From Desulfobulbus propionicus (GTDB lineage: Bacteria; Desulfobacterota; Desulfobulbia; Desulfobulbales; Desulfobulbaceae), in NCBI GenBank assembly GCA_002747135.1, contig PDTE01000024.1:1-64000 (forward strand): a stretch of DNA of 64,000 bases, read 5' to 3'. The notes below the pieces were generated by a model. It worked only from the letters and a program-made list of their open reading frames with translations. It did not search any database and was not told the DNA's origin. The position numbers and the translations under genes are program-made. Shown here one piece after another: positions 20,818 to 30,529 of this stretch; the first letter of the stretch is position 1, and the number at the start of each line of letters is the position of its first letter.

Positions 20818-20975
20818 GTAACTACTCACTGGGTGTGTAACTCTCTGGTTTTACCTACCTCAAACGTGTAACTGCTCTCAGGTTGCCCCTATTTGGCCAA
20901 GCACGATTGGCAGCTATAGCCTCTCTATGCGGCCGGTCGTGATCGTGCAAAGAGGGGTGAGATGTGAGGAGTTAC
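20818..20975. repeat. PR1-B 158-bp element
   Basis: GTAACTACTCACTGGGTGTGTAACTCTCTGG...GATGTGAGGAGTTAC; flanked by CCTGTT on both sides. Confidence 0.9.
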
Positions 20976-21023
20976 CCTGTTCTTGAAAACCTTTAACCGG
21001 ACAGTGGCAAGCTCAGGTCTTGA

Positions 21024-21689
21024 CTAATGCACATTATCTTCAAACGCTGAATGATCTGGTTTAGGTGGTTTAATTTCGTCCATGCGCTGTTTTAGCCATT
21101 TTTTTATTTTACCTGCTTCAGAGGCAAACTCTGCCAACGCCTTTCCCCGGTGACTGACTCTGCCTTTTTCTTCAAGGGAAACCTCTGCAAAGGTTTTGCC
21201 AAATTCTTCAAAATAAAAAAGCGGATCATAGCCAAACCCTGATTCTCCTTTCTTTTCCAAAAGAATTTTTCCATCACATTTTGCTTCCCAGGTAAGAGCT
21301 GGCCCCCTGGGGGTGGCGAGAGACAGGACGCAGATAAAGGAGGCTGAGCGGTCATTTTTATCTTTCATTTCAGCAAGCAGTTTTGCACAGTTTTCCGCAT
21401 CACTGGCATTTTCACCTGCATAACGGGCAGATAGTACCCCTGGTTGTCCGTCAAGTGATTGTACAACCAGTCCAGAATCATCGGCCAAGCATGGCAGACC
21501 AAGTATTTTGGAGTAATGCAGGGCTTTTTTATAGGCATTGTCATCAAAGGTGGCTCCATCTTCTATCACTTCCGGCATGGGACCAAAATCGCTGATAGTT
21601 TTTATGACAATATCCGTATCTTTAAGTAAAGCTTTAATTTCCTTTATTTTATTTTGGTTTCCTGTTGCCAGAACGATTATGTTATGCAT
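21024..21689 (-). CDS. rdgB: RdgB/HAM1 family non-canonical purine NTP pyrophosphatase
   Basis: 'IIVLATGNQNKIKEIKALL', 'LADDSGLVVQSLDGQPGVLSARYAGENAS', 'GFGYDPLFYFEEFGKTFAEVSLEEKGRVSHRGKAL'. Confidence 0.95.
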   Translation of the reverse strand: MHNIIVLATGNQNKIKEIKALLKDTDIVIKTISDFGPMPEVIEDGATFDDNAYKKALHYSKILGLPCLADDSGLVVQSLDGQPGVLSARYAGENASDAENCAKLLAEMKDKNDRSASFICVLSLATPRGPALTWEAKCDGKILLEKKGESGFGYDPLFYFEEFGKTFAEVSLEEKGRVSHRGKALAEFASEAGKIKKWLKQRMDEIKPPKPDHSAFEDNVH

Positions 21690-22260
21690 GGTATATGGCT
21701 ACCTTTTCTTTCTTTTTTCTTTTTTTGCCCATTTTTTTGTCATAGCGTTCCTGTTCGCTGTATATGCAGCCGCAATAGGGTTGTCTATACAGGTCCATTT
21801 CAATGGATCTGTCGATTCCATACTGCCAGCCTTCTCTGAAGTCCTGGTAATGGAAATAAAGATTATATTTTAAAGCAAAATATTCGCATTTTTTCCGGAT
21901 GATTTCATGTTTCTGATATTTCGAGTAAAGCAGGGTGGTGGTAAACGCATCGGCACCAATCTTGACAGCGTACAGTGCTGTTGTCTCAAGACGCATATCA
22001 TAACACTTGACGCATCGATCGTTTTCATAAAAAACCACCTGCCTTAAAAAATCTTTTAAACCGTAGTCAGCTTCTATTGTTACCTGAAAATTGGCTGTAT
22101 CTGCAAGCTGGCGCAAGGCAGCTATCCGTTTTCTGAATTCGCGGAAAGGATGAATATTAGGGTTATAAAAATAGCCAGTAATTGTATGCCCGTATTTTTG
22201 CAGCTGTTCAACTGGATAAACCGAACAGGGGCCACAGCAGGTATGAAGAACTATGTGCAT
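21682..22260 (-). CDS. queH: Epoxyqueuosine reductase QueH (DUF208)
   Basis: 'HTCCGPCSVYPVEQL', 'GYFYNPNIHPFREFRKR', 'FTTTLLYSKYQKHE', 'YRQPYCGCIYSEQER'. Confidence 0.92.
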   Translation of the reverse strand: MHIVLHTCCGPCSVYPVEQLQKYGHTITGYFYNPNIHPFREFRKRIAALRQLADTANFQVTIEADYGLKDFLRQVVFYENDRCVKCYDMRLETTALYAVKIGADAFTTTLLYSKYQKHEIIRKKCEYFALKYNLYFHYQDFREGWQYGIDRSIEMDLYRQPYCGCIYSEQERYDKKMGKKRKKKEKVAIYHA

Positions 22261-22309
22261 TATTTTACCTTAACAGGAGTTATACTGGGAGTGGTGATCG
22301 TGCAAAAAT

Positions 22310-22430
22310 GACGTGCTCCTGAACAAATTACCATTGTTTAGTGACTTACTCCTCAATTTTTGTCTTAAAAAACAAGAGATTATTTGCGGTGTAAGGCCTC
22401 CTGGGTTGCGGGTTTTTCGTGTTAGACTGC
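22310..22430. repeat. PR5 repeat, copy 1
   Basis: 'gacttactcctcaatttttgtcttaaaaaacaagagattatttgcggtgtaaggcctcctgggttgcgggtttttcgtgttag' closely matches 56800-56890. Confidence 0.8.
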
Positions 22431-22604
22431 CCTGAAGAGTAGATAAAGAGGGCAGGTTTCTGGTGATTTCGTCCAAACAGGTAAGGTTTTTCAGTTCATA
22501 CTCCAGTGTCAGGGAGCCGACAACATCTTTTTTCATCGTTTTTATGGCGAGGAGACGGTTGACAGTGTCTCCTTGAAATGGTAATTACTCCGCATCTGTA
22601 GTAT

Positions 22605-22690
22605 GGAGGGATGGCCGAGTGGTTTAAGGCGGCGGTCTTGAAAACCGTTGAACGAAAGTTCCGTGGGTTCGAATCCTACTCCCTCCGCCA
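22605..22690 (+). tRNA. tRNA-Ser (anticodon TGA)
   Basis: Acceptor GGAGGGA/TCCCTCC, anticodon loop CTTGAAA, extra arm, GGGTTCGAATCC T arm, encoded CCA. Confidence 0.95.
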
Positions 22691-22726
22691 TATCGCAAGA
22701 GTAGTATATTACAGTATTCTTTTTTC

Positions 22727-22819
22727 GGAGAGATGACCGAGTCGGTCGATGGTGCTCGCCTGCTAAGCGAGTGTGGGGGTTATACTCCACCGAGGGTTCG
22801 AATCCCTCTCTCTCCGCCA
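22727..22819 (+). tRNA. tRNA-Ser (anticodon GCT)
   Basis: Acceptor GGAGAGA/TCTCTCC, anticodon stem-loop CTCGCCTGCTAAGCGAG, long variable arm, GGGTTCGAATCCC, encoded CCA. Confidence 0.95.
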
Positions 22820-22829
22820 GTTTTTTTAA

Positions 22830-22860
22830 AGCCGGTTGAGCACAATCGGCTTTTTTTGAC
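22830..22860 (+). terminator. Rho-independent terminator after tRNA-Ser pair
   Basis: 'aaagccggttgagcacaatcggctttttttga' stem followed by T-run. Confidence 0.7.
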
Positions 22861-22919
22861 TGTGATGCTCTTTCTAGCATATCCACCTCGAGTCCACAAC
22901 AGCAAAAACAACTTATCCG

Positions 22920-23032
22920 GGTAACGGCGGTGGACTCCAAAAACTGGACACTGTGGTAAGCTATGAGTCAGACCAAATATTCAGGAGGAGTTGACAAGGG
23001 GCAAAAAACGCACAATACACAGTTCAAGGTAA
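22920..23032 (+). pseudogene. Possible 5' end remnant of an IS3-like element
   Basis: 'tggactccaaaaactggacactgtggtaagctATGAGTCAGACCAAATATTC': terminal-repeat-like tract followed by an orfA-like start, broken after about 20 codons. Confidence 0.3.
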
Positions 23033-23033
23033 C

Positions 23034-23139
23034 GGGTACTCTCAGTTCACCCATTTTCCGGCGATCACGACAGGACACTAGAGGGGCTATAGCTGCCAAT
23101 CGTGCTTGTCCAGATATGGGCAGCCTGAGAGCAGGTACA
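23034..23139. repeat. PR1 palindromic repeat
   Basis: 'ggtactctcagttcacccattttccggcgatcacgacaggacactagaggggctatagctgccaatcgtgcttgtccagatatgggcagcctgagagcaggtac'. Confidence 0.85.
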
Positions 23140-23274
23140 CGTTTGAGGCAGGATCTGTTTTTATCTGTTTCTTTTCAGATCAGACAACATGTTCAGGAGA
23201 AATCCGGGGTAGAAGCGATACACTCAGAGAAATCGCGCTATATCATAACCCTGGGAATTTGCCTGTACCGGATT

Positions 23275-25083
23275 TTAGCCATAGATTTGTCTGACGAAGC
23301 CTTTTTCCATAACTGATCTGGAGAAAGCAACACACAATATCGTTATAAGTATGGGCAAGACCTGGAGAGTCAAACGATTCCAGGCAGTACCAACCAACCA
23401 GTACACATCATCATGATGAAAGACGACAATTGTAAAATACCCCAGAATCATAAAAACAGGCAAAAGCAGAGTAGCCTTATCTTCTGCTTGCCAGATTAAC
23501 AGGCCCCATGTCACAAGGGCACCCCATAAAACGATTGACCATTGCTTTGCATCAAGCCACATGGCGACAATTTTCCTCGCGGCTCCTGGAATTCTGTCCC
23601 AGGCATGATGTAAACTTTCAGCGGTTATAATCAGGCCTTGCGCCGCATGGGAATGCAAATCTAAAACCAGCCTTGACCAATAAAACCAAGGGGAATAACC
23701 AATTACAAAAACAACGGAAAAAATCGCAAGGGCGGGCAGGCGATGGTTTTCTTTTTGCATAATCAACCAGAAAGTCATCAGGACTATACAGAGCATAGCA
23801 TCATTTTTAGTATACGCGGCTGCCAGGGCCAATAAAGCAGCAACCACCAGTAAACTCATGCTTTTCTGCCTTTTCCATCGTAAAAGCACCCCAAAGCTAG
23901 AGAGCAAAAGAAACCAGAGTGGAGCCTCGGCATAACTCCATGAAACTACAACTGGCGCCATCGGTACAGAAGCAAAAAGTGCCGCTCCTGTCCATGCCAG
24001 GTACTTTTTCCCTGTCTCCTGCTGAATGACAAGACCCATTTCCCACAAACAAAGAACAAAAAAAACACTTCCCCAGCCTCTGCTCCACATCTCTTCCCAG
24101 CCACCGGAACAAAAGCCGCTAAAGGCCCATATAGAGGGCCAAAGCAGAGGATAATCTTTATGGCCAAAAAGAGTCACATCAGACAGTGGACCCGAGCCAA
24201 GGGCCAACACCTTTGCTTTAGCACCCCATATTGCCCAGGCATCCCAGTCATCCGGAACAACAATGACAGACATTAATAAAGTCCACAGAACGCTGATGCC
24301 TATGAGCAAGACACATGAAAACAGCAACAGGTTACTTCGTGAAAAAACAAGATGAGATGCCATATTTTTTTTATTGGCAATATGTTGCCTGAGAAAATTG
24401 AAAGCAGTTCGCCAATAATAAAAAAGCGCTAACAGCCAACCAGCTGCGCCGCTAAAGCCTGAAATATAAAAAGCTGGTATGGCAGAACCACCTGCCGCTC
24501 TGGTTCCTGTCACGACAACAGTGACTATCAAAGAGGCCAGACCAAAAAATTCAGGAATAGTCAGCATGGTATTTCTGAATATAACTTTTAGCCCGGCAAC
24601 AATTCCTGACACAAGAAAAATTGAAAGCAGCCAGCCTCCAATGCCAGGTTGAGAATGAACAATGTTCTCGCTTACTGTTTCCTCTTGATATTTCATGGTA
24701 TATGAGGCATCATCACTCAATATATAGGAAGTCTCTCTGTGTTTTGCCGGCAGTCTGGGCAACAAAAGGTAGCCCGCATAGGAAAGCTGGTTAAAGTTAC
24801 CTTTTTGTTGATATATGACAGTATCAGGCCAGTTCTGAATAATTTCAGGAAGTACTTCCAATAGTTTCTGGGAGAGTCCAGCCTTTTTCCATATTACAGT
24901 TCTCTGTACCTGAGCATCTTTTCCAAGGTACTCCGCTCGTTCTCGTCCCCACCATAATTTATACATCCCTGCAAAAGCAACACAACTGATCCCGATCCAC
25001 AACAGAAGAAAACTGATCGCCAACCTCTTCCAATTCTGATTACTCATTATCTTCAGATTCAATTTTATCCTCATCACAGTCAA
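23275..25083 (-). CDS. Multi-TM protein, glycosyltransferase-like (PMT/ArnT-type)
   Basis: Many hydrophobic TM segments; early 'VVPDDWDAWAIWGAKAKVLALG' loop with acidic residues. Confidence 0.5.
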   Translation of the reverse strand: MTVMRIKLNLKIMSNQNWKRLAISFLLLWIGISCVAFAGMYKLWWGRERAEYLGKDAQVQRTVIWKKAGLSQKLLEVLPEIIQNWPDTVIYQQKGNFNQLSYAGYLLLPRLPAKHRETSYILSDDASYTMKYQEETVSENIVHSQPGIGGWLLSIFLVSGIVAGLKVIFRNTMLTIPEFFGLASLIVTVVVTGTRAAGGSAIPAFYISGFSGAAGWLLALFYYWRTAFNFLRQHIANKKNMASHLVFSRSNLLLFSCVLLIGISVLWTLLMSVIVVPDDWDAWAIWGAKAKVLALGSGPLSDVTLFGHKDYPLLWPSIWAFSGFCSGGWEEMWSRGWGSVFFVLCLWEMGLVIQQETGKKYLAWTGAALFASVPMAPVVVSWSYAEAPLWFLLLSSFGVLLRWKRQKSMSLLVVAALLALAAAYTKNDAMLCIVLMTFWLIMQKENHRLPALAIFSVVFVIGYSPWFYWSRLVLDLHSHAAQGLIITAESLHHAWDRIPGAARKIVAMWLDAKQWSIVLWGALVTWGLLIWQAEDKATLLLPVFMILGYFTIVVFHHDDVYWLVGTAWNRLTLQVLPILITILCVAFSRSVMEKGFVRQIYG

Positions 25084-25426
25084 GATGTGACAGGGCTTCT
25101 TTTCTGGTCAATTCTGAAATATTCTGTTCTATTTTTTCAATGGCCGAGAGCAGTTTAAAAATAATCAAAAACACCATTAAAAAACCTATCATGACCACAG
25201 CGTTGAAATTATCCTCCATACCTATCAGTCTGGCAAAGTAAAGAGTTGAGTTAGGATAGACAGCGATTGTACCCATTCCTCCCCACACCACCAGCCTTAC
25301 AGAAAATTTCAGGGCAGTTTGGCCGGATTCTCTATTAAAAAATCCTTTGGCTCCCTGAAAAAGCATTATTGAGGAAATTGCAATAACCGCTATTTGATAT
25401 AGTTGAATTTTGACCATATTATTCAC
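25040..25426 (-). CDS. Small membrane protein, DUF2304-like
   Basis: 128 aa with TM helices, 'YPNSTLYFARLIGMEDNFNAVVMIGFLMVFLIIFKLLSAIEKIEQNISELTRKEAL'; overlaps the downstream GT-like gene. Confidence 0.65.
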   Translation of the reverse strand: MNNMVKIQLYQIAVIAISSIMLFQGAKGFFNRESGQTALKFSVRLVVWGGMGTIAVYPNSTLYFARLIGMEDNFNAVVMIGFLMVFLIIFKLLSAIEKIEQNISELTRKEALSHLDCDEDKIESEDNE

Positions 25427-25546
25427 TTGCTGCTCAAGGTTTCATCCTACCTTAGGTTGTTGAAAAAAACTCACTAACAGAAGAACAGGTGAAAGAGCAA
25501 GAATTGGGTAAGAAGAGCGAACGTCGTCTTATCAGTAAAACGTCGT

Positions 25547-26656
25547 CTATCCCGCCGGATACTGTCGTATCCCGGAAAAAAGAAAGTCAGGGCCAACTTG
25601 TCTCACCGATGTTTCTACAAAGCTCAGCCCTGCCTCTTTGTTTTCTATGCTGTAATCACGGACAACGCTTACCCCTTTATCGCCAATAACAAAAGGAGCA
25701 TAGTAGAGTAAAATCTGGTCGTAAAGAACCTCCCGGAGAAAGGTGCCATGTATCCTTGCTCCTCCTTCAACCAACACCGAAGTTACTCCTTTGTCGCCCA
25801 GATCTTTCAACACGGCACTCATCTCCACCCCGGCTTCTTTGCCGGCTTTTATGCGACAAATTATGGCTCCCGCCTTTTCCAGCTGTTCTTGTCTTATCAG
25901 GGACGCATCCTGTGAACAATATATCCAGGTTGCAGCACCTGATACCTGGGACAACATTTTTGCCTGCAGGGGAAGACGAAGCGAGGTGTCAATAACGACG
26001 CGAACAGGGTCTTTTCCTTTTCGGTTTTCTGGCAGACGAGTTGTGAGACCTGGATCATCAATCAGCGCAGTACCTGCACCAATGAGTATGGCGTCAACCT
26101 GATCCCTTATGGTGTGGACATGTACGTGTGATTCCTTGCCGGTTATCTCGCCGCCGGCATCATGTTTATAGGCGATTTTCCCATCAAGACTCAAACCAGC
26201 CTTCATAATAACCCAGGGCAGTCCAGTGGTTATATGTTTTATAAAGGGATAATTTATTGCCCGGCACTCTTGTTCCCGTATCCCGGTGACAACTTCAATG
26301 CCATGAGTTCGAAGGCAGTTAATGCCACTTCCGGAAACGTGAGGATTGGGATCAGTCATTCCCACCACAACCCTGGCGATACCGCTTTCTATAATTGCTT
26401 CGGTACAAGGAGGAGTACGACCAGTATGATTACATGGTTCCAGGGTGACATAGATGGTCCCCCCCTCAGGGGAATCAGTGACATTTGCCAGAGCAACTCT
26501 TTCTGCATGAGGTTGTCCTGCTCTCTCGTGGAAACCTTTGCCAATAACCGTACCGTTTTTAACGATAACTGCACCCACTGCAGGATTTGGTGAAGTCCTC
26601 CCTGCAGCCTTCTTTGCTTCAGCTAAAGCCAGCTGCATATATCCATGATCGGACAT
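25547..26656 (-). CDS. ribD: Bifunctional diaminohydroxyphosphoribosylaminopyrimidine deaminase / reductase
   Basis: 'PNPAVGAVIVKNGTVIGKGFHERAGQPHAERVAL', 'TLEPCNHTGRTPPCTEAII', 'MKAGLSLDGKIA'. Confidence 0.95.
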   Translation of the reverse strand: MSDHGYMQLALAEAKKAAGRTSPNPAVGAVIVKNGTVIGKGFHERAGQPHAERVALANVTDSPEGGTIYVTLEPCNHTGRTPPCTEAIIESGIARVVVGMTDPNPHVSGSGINCLRTHGIEVVTGIREQECRAINYPFIKHITTGLPWVIMKAGLSLDGKIAYKHDAGGEITGKESHVHVHTIRDQVDAILIGAGTALIDDPGLTTRLPENRKGKDPVRVVIDTSLRLPLQAKMLSQVSGAATWIYCSQDASLIRQEQLEKAGAIICRIKAGKEAGVEMSAVLKDLGDKGVTSVLVEGGARIHGTFLREVLYDQILLYYAPFVIGDKGVSVVRDYSIENKEAGLSFVETSVRQVGPDFLFSGIRQYPAG

Positions 26657-26667
26657 AACAGAAAAAG

Positions 26668-27132
26668 TTACTCCTCATTGGGTTTGTTAAGAAAGACTTT
26701 CAACTCGTCCATAAACTCGTTAACATCTTTAAACTGGCGATAGACAGAGGCAAAACGTACGTATGCCACTTCATCAAGGCCTGGCAAGGCTTCCATTACC
26801 CACTCTCCGATCTGACTTGTGGGGATTTCCTTGCCGCCGGCATCCTGAAGCCGCAACTCAATGTCATCAACAAAAGAGTCTATTTCAGCAAGGCTGACCG
26901 GGAGTTTTTCACAGGCTTTTTCCAGCCCGTGTATTATTTTCCCTCTGTCCCAGGGTTCACGCCGTCCATCTTTTTTAATCAGCATGGGCAGCATTAACTC
27001 AATGCGCTCATAAGTTGTAAAACGCTGTTCACAGGAGAGGCAGGCTCGCCGTCTACGAATAATTGTCTTGTCTTTGTTGACTCGCGAATCAATTACCCTG
27101 TTTTCCAAATGACTGCAATACGGGCACTTCAT
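26668..27132 (-). CDS. nrdR: Transcriptional repressor NrdR
   Basis: '[45 protein letters not shown]'; start set at MKC rather than the ORF-track start. Confidence 0.96.
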   Translation of the reverse strand: MKCPYCSHLENRVIDSRVNKDKTIIRRRRACLSCEQRFTTYERIELMLPMLIKKDGRREPWDRGKIIHGLEKACEKLPVSLAEIDSFVDDIELRLQDAGGKEIPTSQIGEWVMEALPGLDEVAYVRFASVYRQFKDVNEFMDELKVFLNKPNEE

Positions 27133-27158
27133 ACATAACCTCAGGCAAGAGCCGCCAG

Positions 27159-27315
27159 AAACCAATCACGGGGCCTGTACTTTAAGTGTTATTCTCTACT
27201 TCTGACGTGTAACTGGTCATGGGTGCAACAGAATTGGGCAGGGACCCTTTTCCGCTCTCCAGGAGTATGCGGGAAAGAGTGATCGGGCAATGATGAAGTG
27301 CCTGTGATCAGTTAC
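27159..27315. repeat. PR2 palindromic repeat between nrdR and rpiB
   Basis: 'aaccaatcacggggcctgtactttaagtgttattctctacttctgacgtgtaactggtcatgggtgcaacag...gtatgcgggaaagagtgatcgggcaatgatgaagtgcctgtgatcagttac'. Confidence 0.85.
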
Positions 27316-27326
27316 TATGGAGGCGT

Positions 27327-27758
27327 TCACCTTGAATCGAATTTATCAATTCTTTGCTGGTGCCGTCCACCCTTGAAATCCGTCTCCAGCCAGGTGCGGA
27401 CAATATCTTTTGCCAGCTCAAGGCCAACAACACGCTCTCCCAGACATAATATATTGGCATCATTGTGTTCCCTGCTCATCCTCGCTGAAAAGGATTCTGT
27501 ACAAAGAGCAGCCCTGATCCCCTGAAATCGATTTGCTGCCATGGACATGCCAATGCCCGTTCCGCAGATCAGTATACCGCGCTCACTTGAAGCAGCGAGC
27601 ACATGTGCGCAAACCCTTGTGGCAAAGTCTGGATAATCAACAGATTCCTCTGAATCACAGCCTGCATTAAATACTTCATGTCCAAGCAGTTCAAGCAGCT
27701 TGCCTATTTCCTGCTTCAGCTTTATGCCGCCATGATCCGAACCAATTGAAATTTTCAA
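27327..27758 (-). CDS. rpiB: Ribose 5-phosphate isomerase B
   Basis: 'KISIGSDHGGIKLKQEI', 'GILICGTGIGMSMAANRFQGIRAALC', 'EHNDANILCLGERVVG'. Confidence 0.95.
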   Translation of the reverse strand: MKISIGSDHGGIKLKQEIGKLLELLGHEVFNAGCDSEESVDYPDFATRVCAHVLAASSERGILICGTGIGMSMAANRFQGIRAALCTESFSARMSREHNDANILCLGERVVGLELAKDIVRTWLETDFKGGRHQQRIDKFDSR

Positions 27759-27842
27759 AAAATAACCTCTGGTATTGCTGAGTAAACATGTTGGGTAATA
27801 CTCGCTGTGAACGTATCAATTTGATTTCATATACCTTAAAAC

Positions 27843-28112
27843 CTACCTACTCACAGGTCGTATAACCTCTTTGTTTTACAAGATTTACGGTAACTGCTCT
27901 CAGGCTGCCCCTATTTGGACAAGCACGATTGGCAGCTATAGCCCCTCTATGCGGCGGGTCGTGATCGTTCAAAGAGGGGTGAGATGTGAGGAGTTACGAT
28001 TTACGTATGTAATTGCTTTCAGATACCCCATATTTGGGTAAGTGGACTGACAAACAGGTTCCATATGAAGACAATCGTGAACATCCGAAAATGGATGAGC
28101 TGGGAACAGTTA
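27843..28112. repeat. Older PR1 element split by insertion of a younger PR1 core
   Basis: Left 'cctacctactcacaggtcgtataacctctttgttttacaagatttacg'; right 'gtatgtaattgctttcagatacccc...atcgtgaacatccgaaaatggatgagctgggaacagttac'. Confidence 0.7.
27890..27997. repeat. PR1 short (108-bp) element with exact 8-bp TSD
   Basis: GTAACTGCTCTCAGGCTGCCCC...GATGTGAGGAGTTAC flanked by GATTTACG at 27882-27889 and 27998-28005. Confidence 0.9.
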
Positions 28113-29351
28113 CCATTTTTTCATGACAATGACACCATTTGTTCCGCCAAAACCAAAGGAATTTGAAAGTGCAATCTCAGGACTCGTCTCTCTGGCCGTC
28201 AATGGAACATAATCAAGATCACACTCTGAAGAGGGCGAAAACAGATTCATGGTCGGTGGAATTATTCCAGTATGAAGAGTAAGGGCTGTAAAAGCTGCTT
28301 CAATACCACCTGCGGCTCCCAACATATGGCCAGTCATGGATTTGGTGGAACTGACAGCCAGTTTTCTGGCGTATTCCTGAAAAACAGTTTTTATCGCGAC
28401 CGTCTCACACCTGTCATTGAGCGGAGTCGAGGTGCCATGTGCGTTAATATAATCTACCTGTTCAGGAGCAATGCCTGCATCACGCATCGCAGCCGCCATG
28501 CAGCGGGCAGCACCTTCGCCATCCTCAGGTGGGGCGGCAATATGATAGGCATCACTTGTCTGGCCGTAACCTATTATTTCGGCATAGATTCTGGCACCTC
28601 TTTTTTTTGCCTGTTCACCCTCCTCAAGCACCAGCATACCGGATCCTTCTGAGATAATAAAACCGTCCCGTTCCTTATCAAATGGCCTGGAAGCATGTTC
28701 AGGGTCATCATTTCTGGTGGACAATGCCTTCATGGAGCTGAACCCGCCGATCGCCAGAGGACAGATTACTGATTCAGTGCCACCGGTAATGGCAATATCG
28801 CAATCACCATAGGCTATGTGCCGAAAGGCCTCCCCCACAGCATGCGTGCCAGCTGCGCAGGCTGTAGTTTGTGTCAGGTTTGGTCCTTTACTGCCCAAAT
28901 CCATGGAGATATGCCCGGAAGGCATGTTGGGAATAACGCGAGGGATAAAAAAGGGCGTTATCTTACGGGCTCCTCTTTTTATCAGCACCTGATTATATTC
29001 TTCAATAGTGGGCAGGCCCCCCATGCCGCAGCCAGTAATGACACCAATTCTCTCACAATTTTCATCTGTAATGGACAGGCCGCTGTCCTTCCAGGCCATT
29101 CGCGCTGCCACTATTGCATACTGGACAAATAAATCCAGATTTTTGGCCTGTTTTTTTTCAAACCAGTTTTCAGACTCAAAATCTTTTACTTCAGCGGCTA
29201 TCCGAGAGGCCTGGTCGCTGGCATCAAAACGGGTAACCGGGCCGATGCCGCTTTTTCCACACACCAAGTTGCCCCAGGTCTTCTCAGTCCCGGTGCCCAG
29301 AGGTGTAACCATCCCTATTCCAGTAACAACGACCTGTCTCTTCACAAACAT
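28110..29351 (-). CDS. fabF: 3-oxoacyl-ACP synthase II
   Basis: 'RQVVVTGIGMVTPLGTG', 'QTTACAAGTHAVGEAFRHI', 'YINAHGTSTPLNDRCE', 'SNSFGFGGTNGVIV'. Confidence 0.96.
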   Translation of the reverse strand: MFVKRQVVVTGIGMVTPLGTGTEKTWGNLVCGKSGIGPVTRFDASDQASRIAAEVKDFESENWFEKKQAKNLDLFVQYAIVAARMAWKDSGLSITDENCERIGVITGCGMGGLPTIEEYNQVLIKRGARKITPFFIPRVIPNMPSGHISMDLGSKGPNLTQTTACAAGTHAVGEAFRHIAYGDCDIAITGGTESVICPLAIGGFSSMKALSTRNDDPEHASRPFDKERDGFIISEGSGMLVLEEGEQAKKRGARIYAEIIGYGQTSDAYHIAAPPEDGEGAARCMAAAMRDAGIAPEQVDYINAHGTSTPLNDRCETVAIKTVFQEYARKLAVSSTKSMTGHMLGAAGGIEAAFTALTLHTGIIPPTMNLFSPSSECDLDYVPLTARETSPEIALSNSFGFGGTNGVIVMKKW

Positions 29352-29358
29352 CCTTTAG

Positions 29359-29390
29359 TGTAACTACTCACAGGGGCAGGTACCCCTTAG
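29359..29390. repeat. PR1 end fragment between acpP and fabF
   Basis: 'gtaactactcacaggggcaggtacccc'. Confidence 0.5.
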
Positions 29391-29645
29391 TTATTGCTGA
29401 ATATTGGCGACATAATCTATGGCATTTTGAACAGTCACGATCTTTTCTGCCTCTTCATCCGGTATTTCAACATCAAATTCCTCTTCCATGGCCATGATCA
29501 GTTCAACCAGGTCAAGGGAATCGGCGCCAAGATCATCAACAAATGAAGCCCCGGGTACAATTTTCTCTTTATCTACACTGAGTTGCTCGACTATTATATC
29601 TATCATCTTTGCTTCGACAGCCATTTTATTCTCCTGCATTTTCAT
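29391..29645 (-). CDS. acpP: Acyl carrier protein (true start probably MAVEAKM, about 29624)
   Basis: '[56 protein letters not shown]' with the DSL phosphopantetheine site. Confidence 0.97.
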   Translation of the reverse strand: MKMQENKMAVEAKMIDIIVEQLSVDKEKIVPGASFVDDLGADSLDLVELIMAMEEEFDVEIPDEEAEKIVTVQNAIDYVANIQQ

Positions 29646-29663
29646 TATTTATTGTTTTTCTGG

Positions 29664-29764
29664 CGTAACTACTCGTAGGGCATATAATTCCCTTATTTCA
29701 CTTGATTTTAAGCATGCAGCTGCTTTCAGGTTGCCCGAAGATGGGCGGCCTGGGAGCAGATACT
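29664..29764. repeat. PR1 partial element
   Basis: 'gtaactactcgtagggcatataattcccttatttcacttgattttaagcatgcagctgctttcaggttgcccgaagatgggcggcctgggagcag'. Confidence 0.7.
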
Positions 29765-29779
29765 TTCTGGCATTGTTTA

Positions 29780-30529
29780 CTAATTACTCATATACATTCC
29801 ACCATTGACATGCAGGGTTTGCCCTGTAAGGTAACTGCTGTCATCGGTTGTCAGAAAGGCAACGGCAGCAGCCACATCCTCGGGTGTGCCCAGTCGTTTT
29901 AGTGGAATCTGTCGCAGTATCTCCTGCTGAATATCTTCTGCTAATGAGTCGGTCATATCCGTGATAATATATCCGGGAGCCACGCAGTTTACGGTGATAT
30001 TTCGTCCGGCAAGTTCTCTGGCCATGGATTTGGTCAATCCAGCCAGCCCCGCTTTTGCAGCCCCATAATTTACCTGGCCACCATTACCCAGGAAACCAAT
30101 AACCGAACCAATATTAACGATACGGCCCCAGCGTTTTTTCATCATTGACTTCATCACTGCCTTACTGCATAAAAAGGCTCCCTTGAGATTGGTATTGAAT
30201 ACAGCATCCCAATCCGACTCTTTCATGCGTGCCATCAAGGCGTCACGGGTTATGCCGGCATTGTTAACCAAAATAGTAATGCTTTCATGCTCGTCAATGA
30301 TTTTTTTTACGGCTTTCTGGACTCCTTCACTGTCTGCGACGTCAAACTGGGCCAAAAAACCTGTACCGCCCACTGCCTCCACCTGTGCCAGCGTTTCTTC
30401 AGCAGCTGACGGATTGGCAACAAAGTTAATACCAATTGTGACACCCTTTCTGGCAAGTCTAAGGCAGACGGCTCTGCCTATTCCTCTGCTTCCTCCTGTT
30501 ACCAAAGCAACTTTTTTCTCAATTGCCAC
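29780..30529 (-). CDS. fabG: 3-oxoacyl-ACP reductase
   Basis: 'VALVTGGSRGIGRAVCLRLA', 'NNAGITRDALMARMKESDWDAV', 'YGAAKAGLAGLTKSMARELA'. Confidence 0.95.
   Translation of the reverse strand: MAIEKKVALVTGGSRGIGRAVCLRLARKGVTIGINFVANPSAAEETLAQVEAVGGTGFLAQFDVADSEGVQKAVKKIIDEHESITILVNNAGITRDALMARMKESDWDAVFNTNLKGAFLCSKAVMKSMMKKRWGRIVNIGSVIGFLGNGGQVNYGAAKAGLAGLTKSMARELAGRNITVNCVAPGYIITDMTDSLAEDIQQEILRQIPLKRLGTPEDVAAAVAFLTTDDSSYLTGQTLHVNGGMYMSN

Noticed and set aside
22542-22940. 132-aa - strand ORF
   Set aside because: Fully antisense to the two tRNA-Ser genes; 'GVGFEPTELS...EREGFEPSVEYNPHTRLAGEHHRPTRSS' is the well-known translation artefact of tRNA-Ser.
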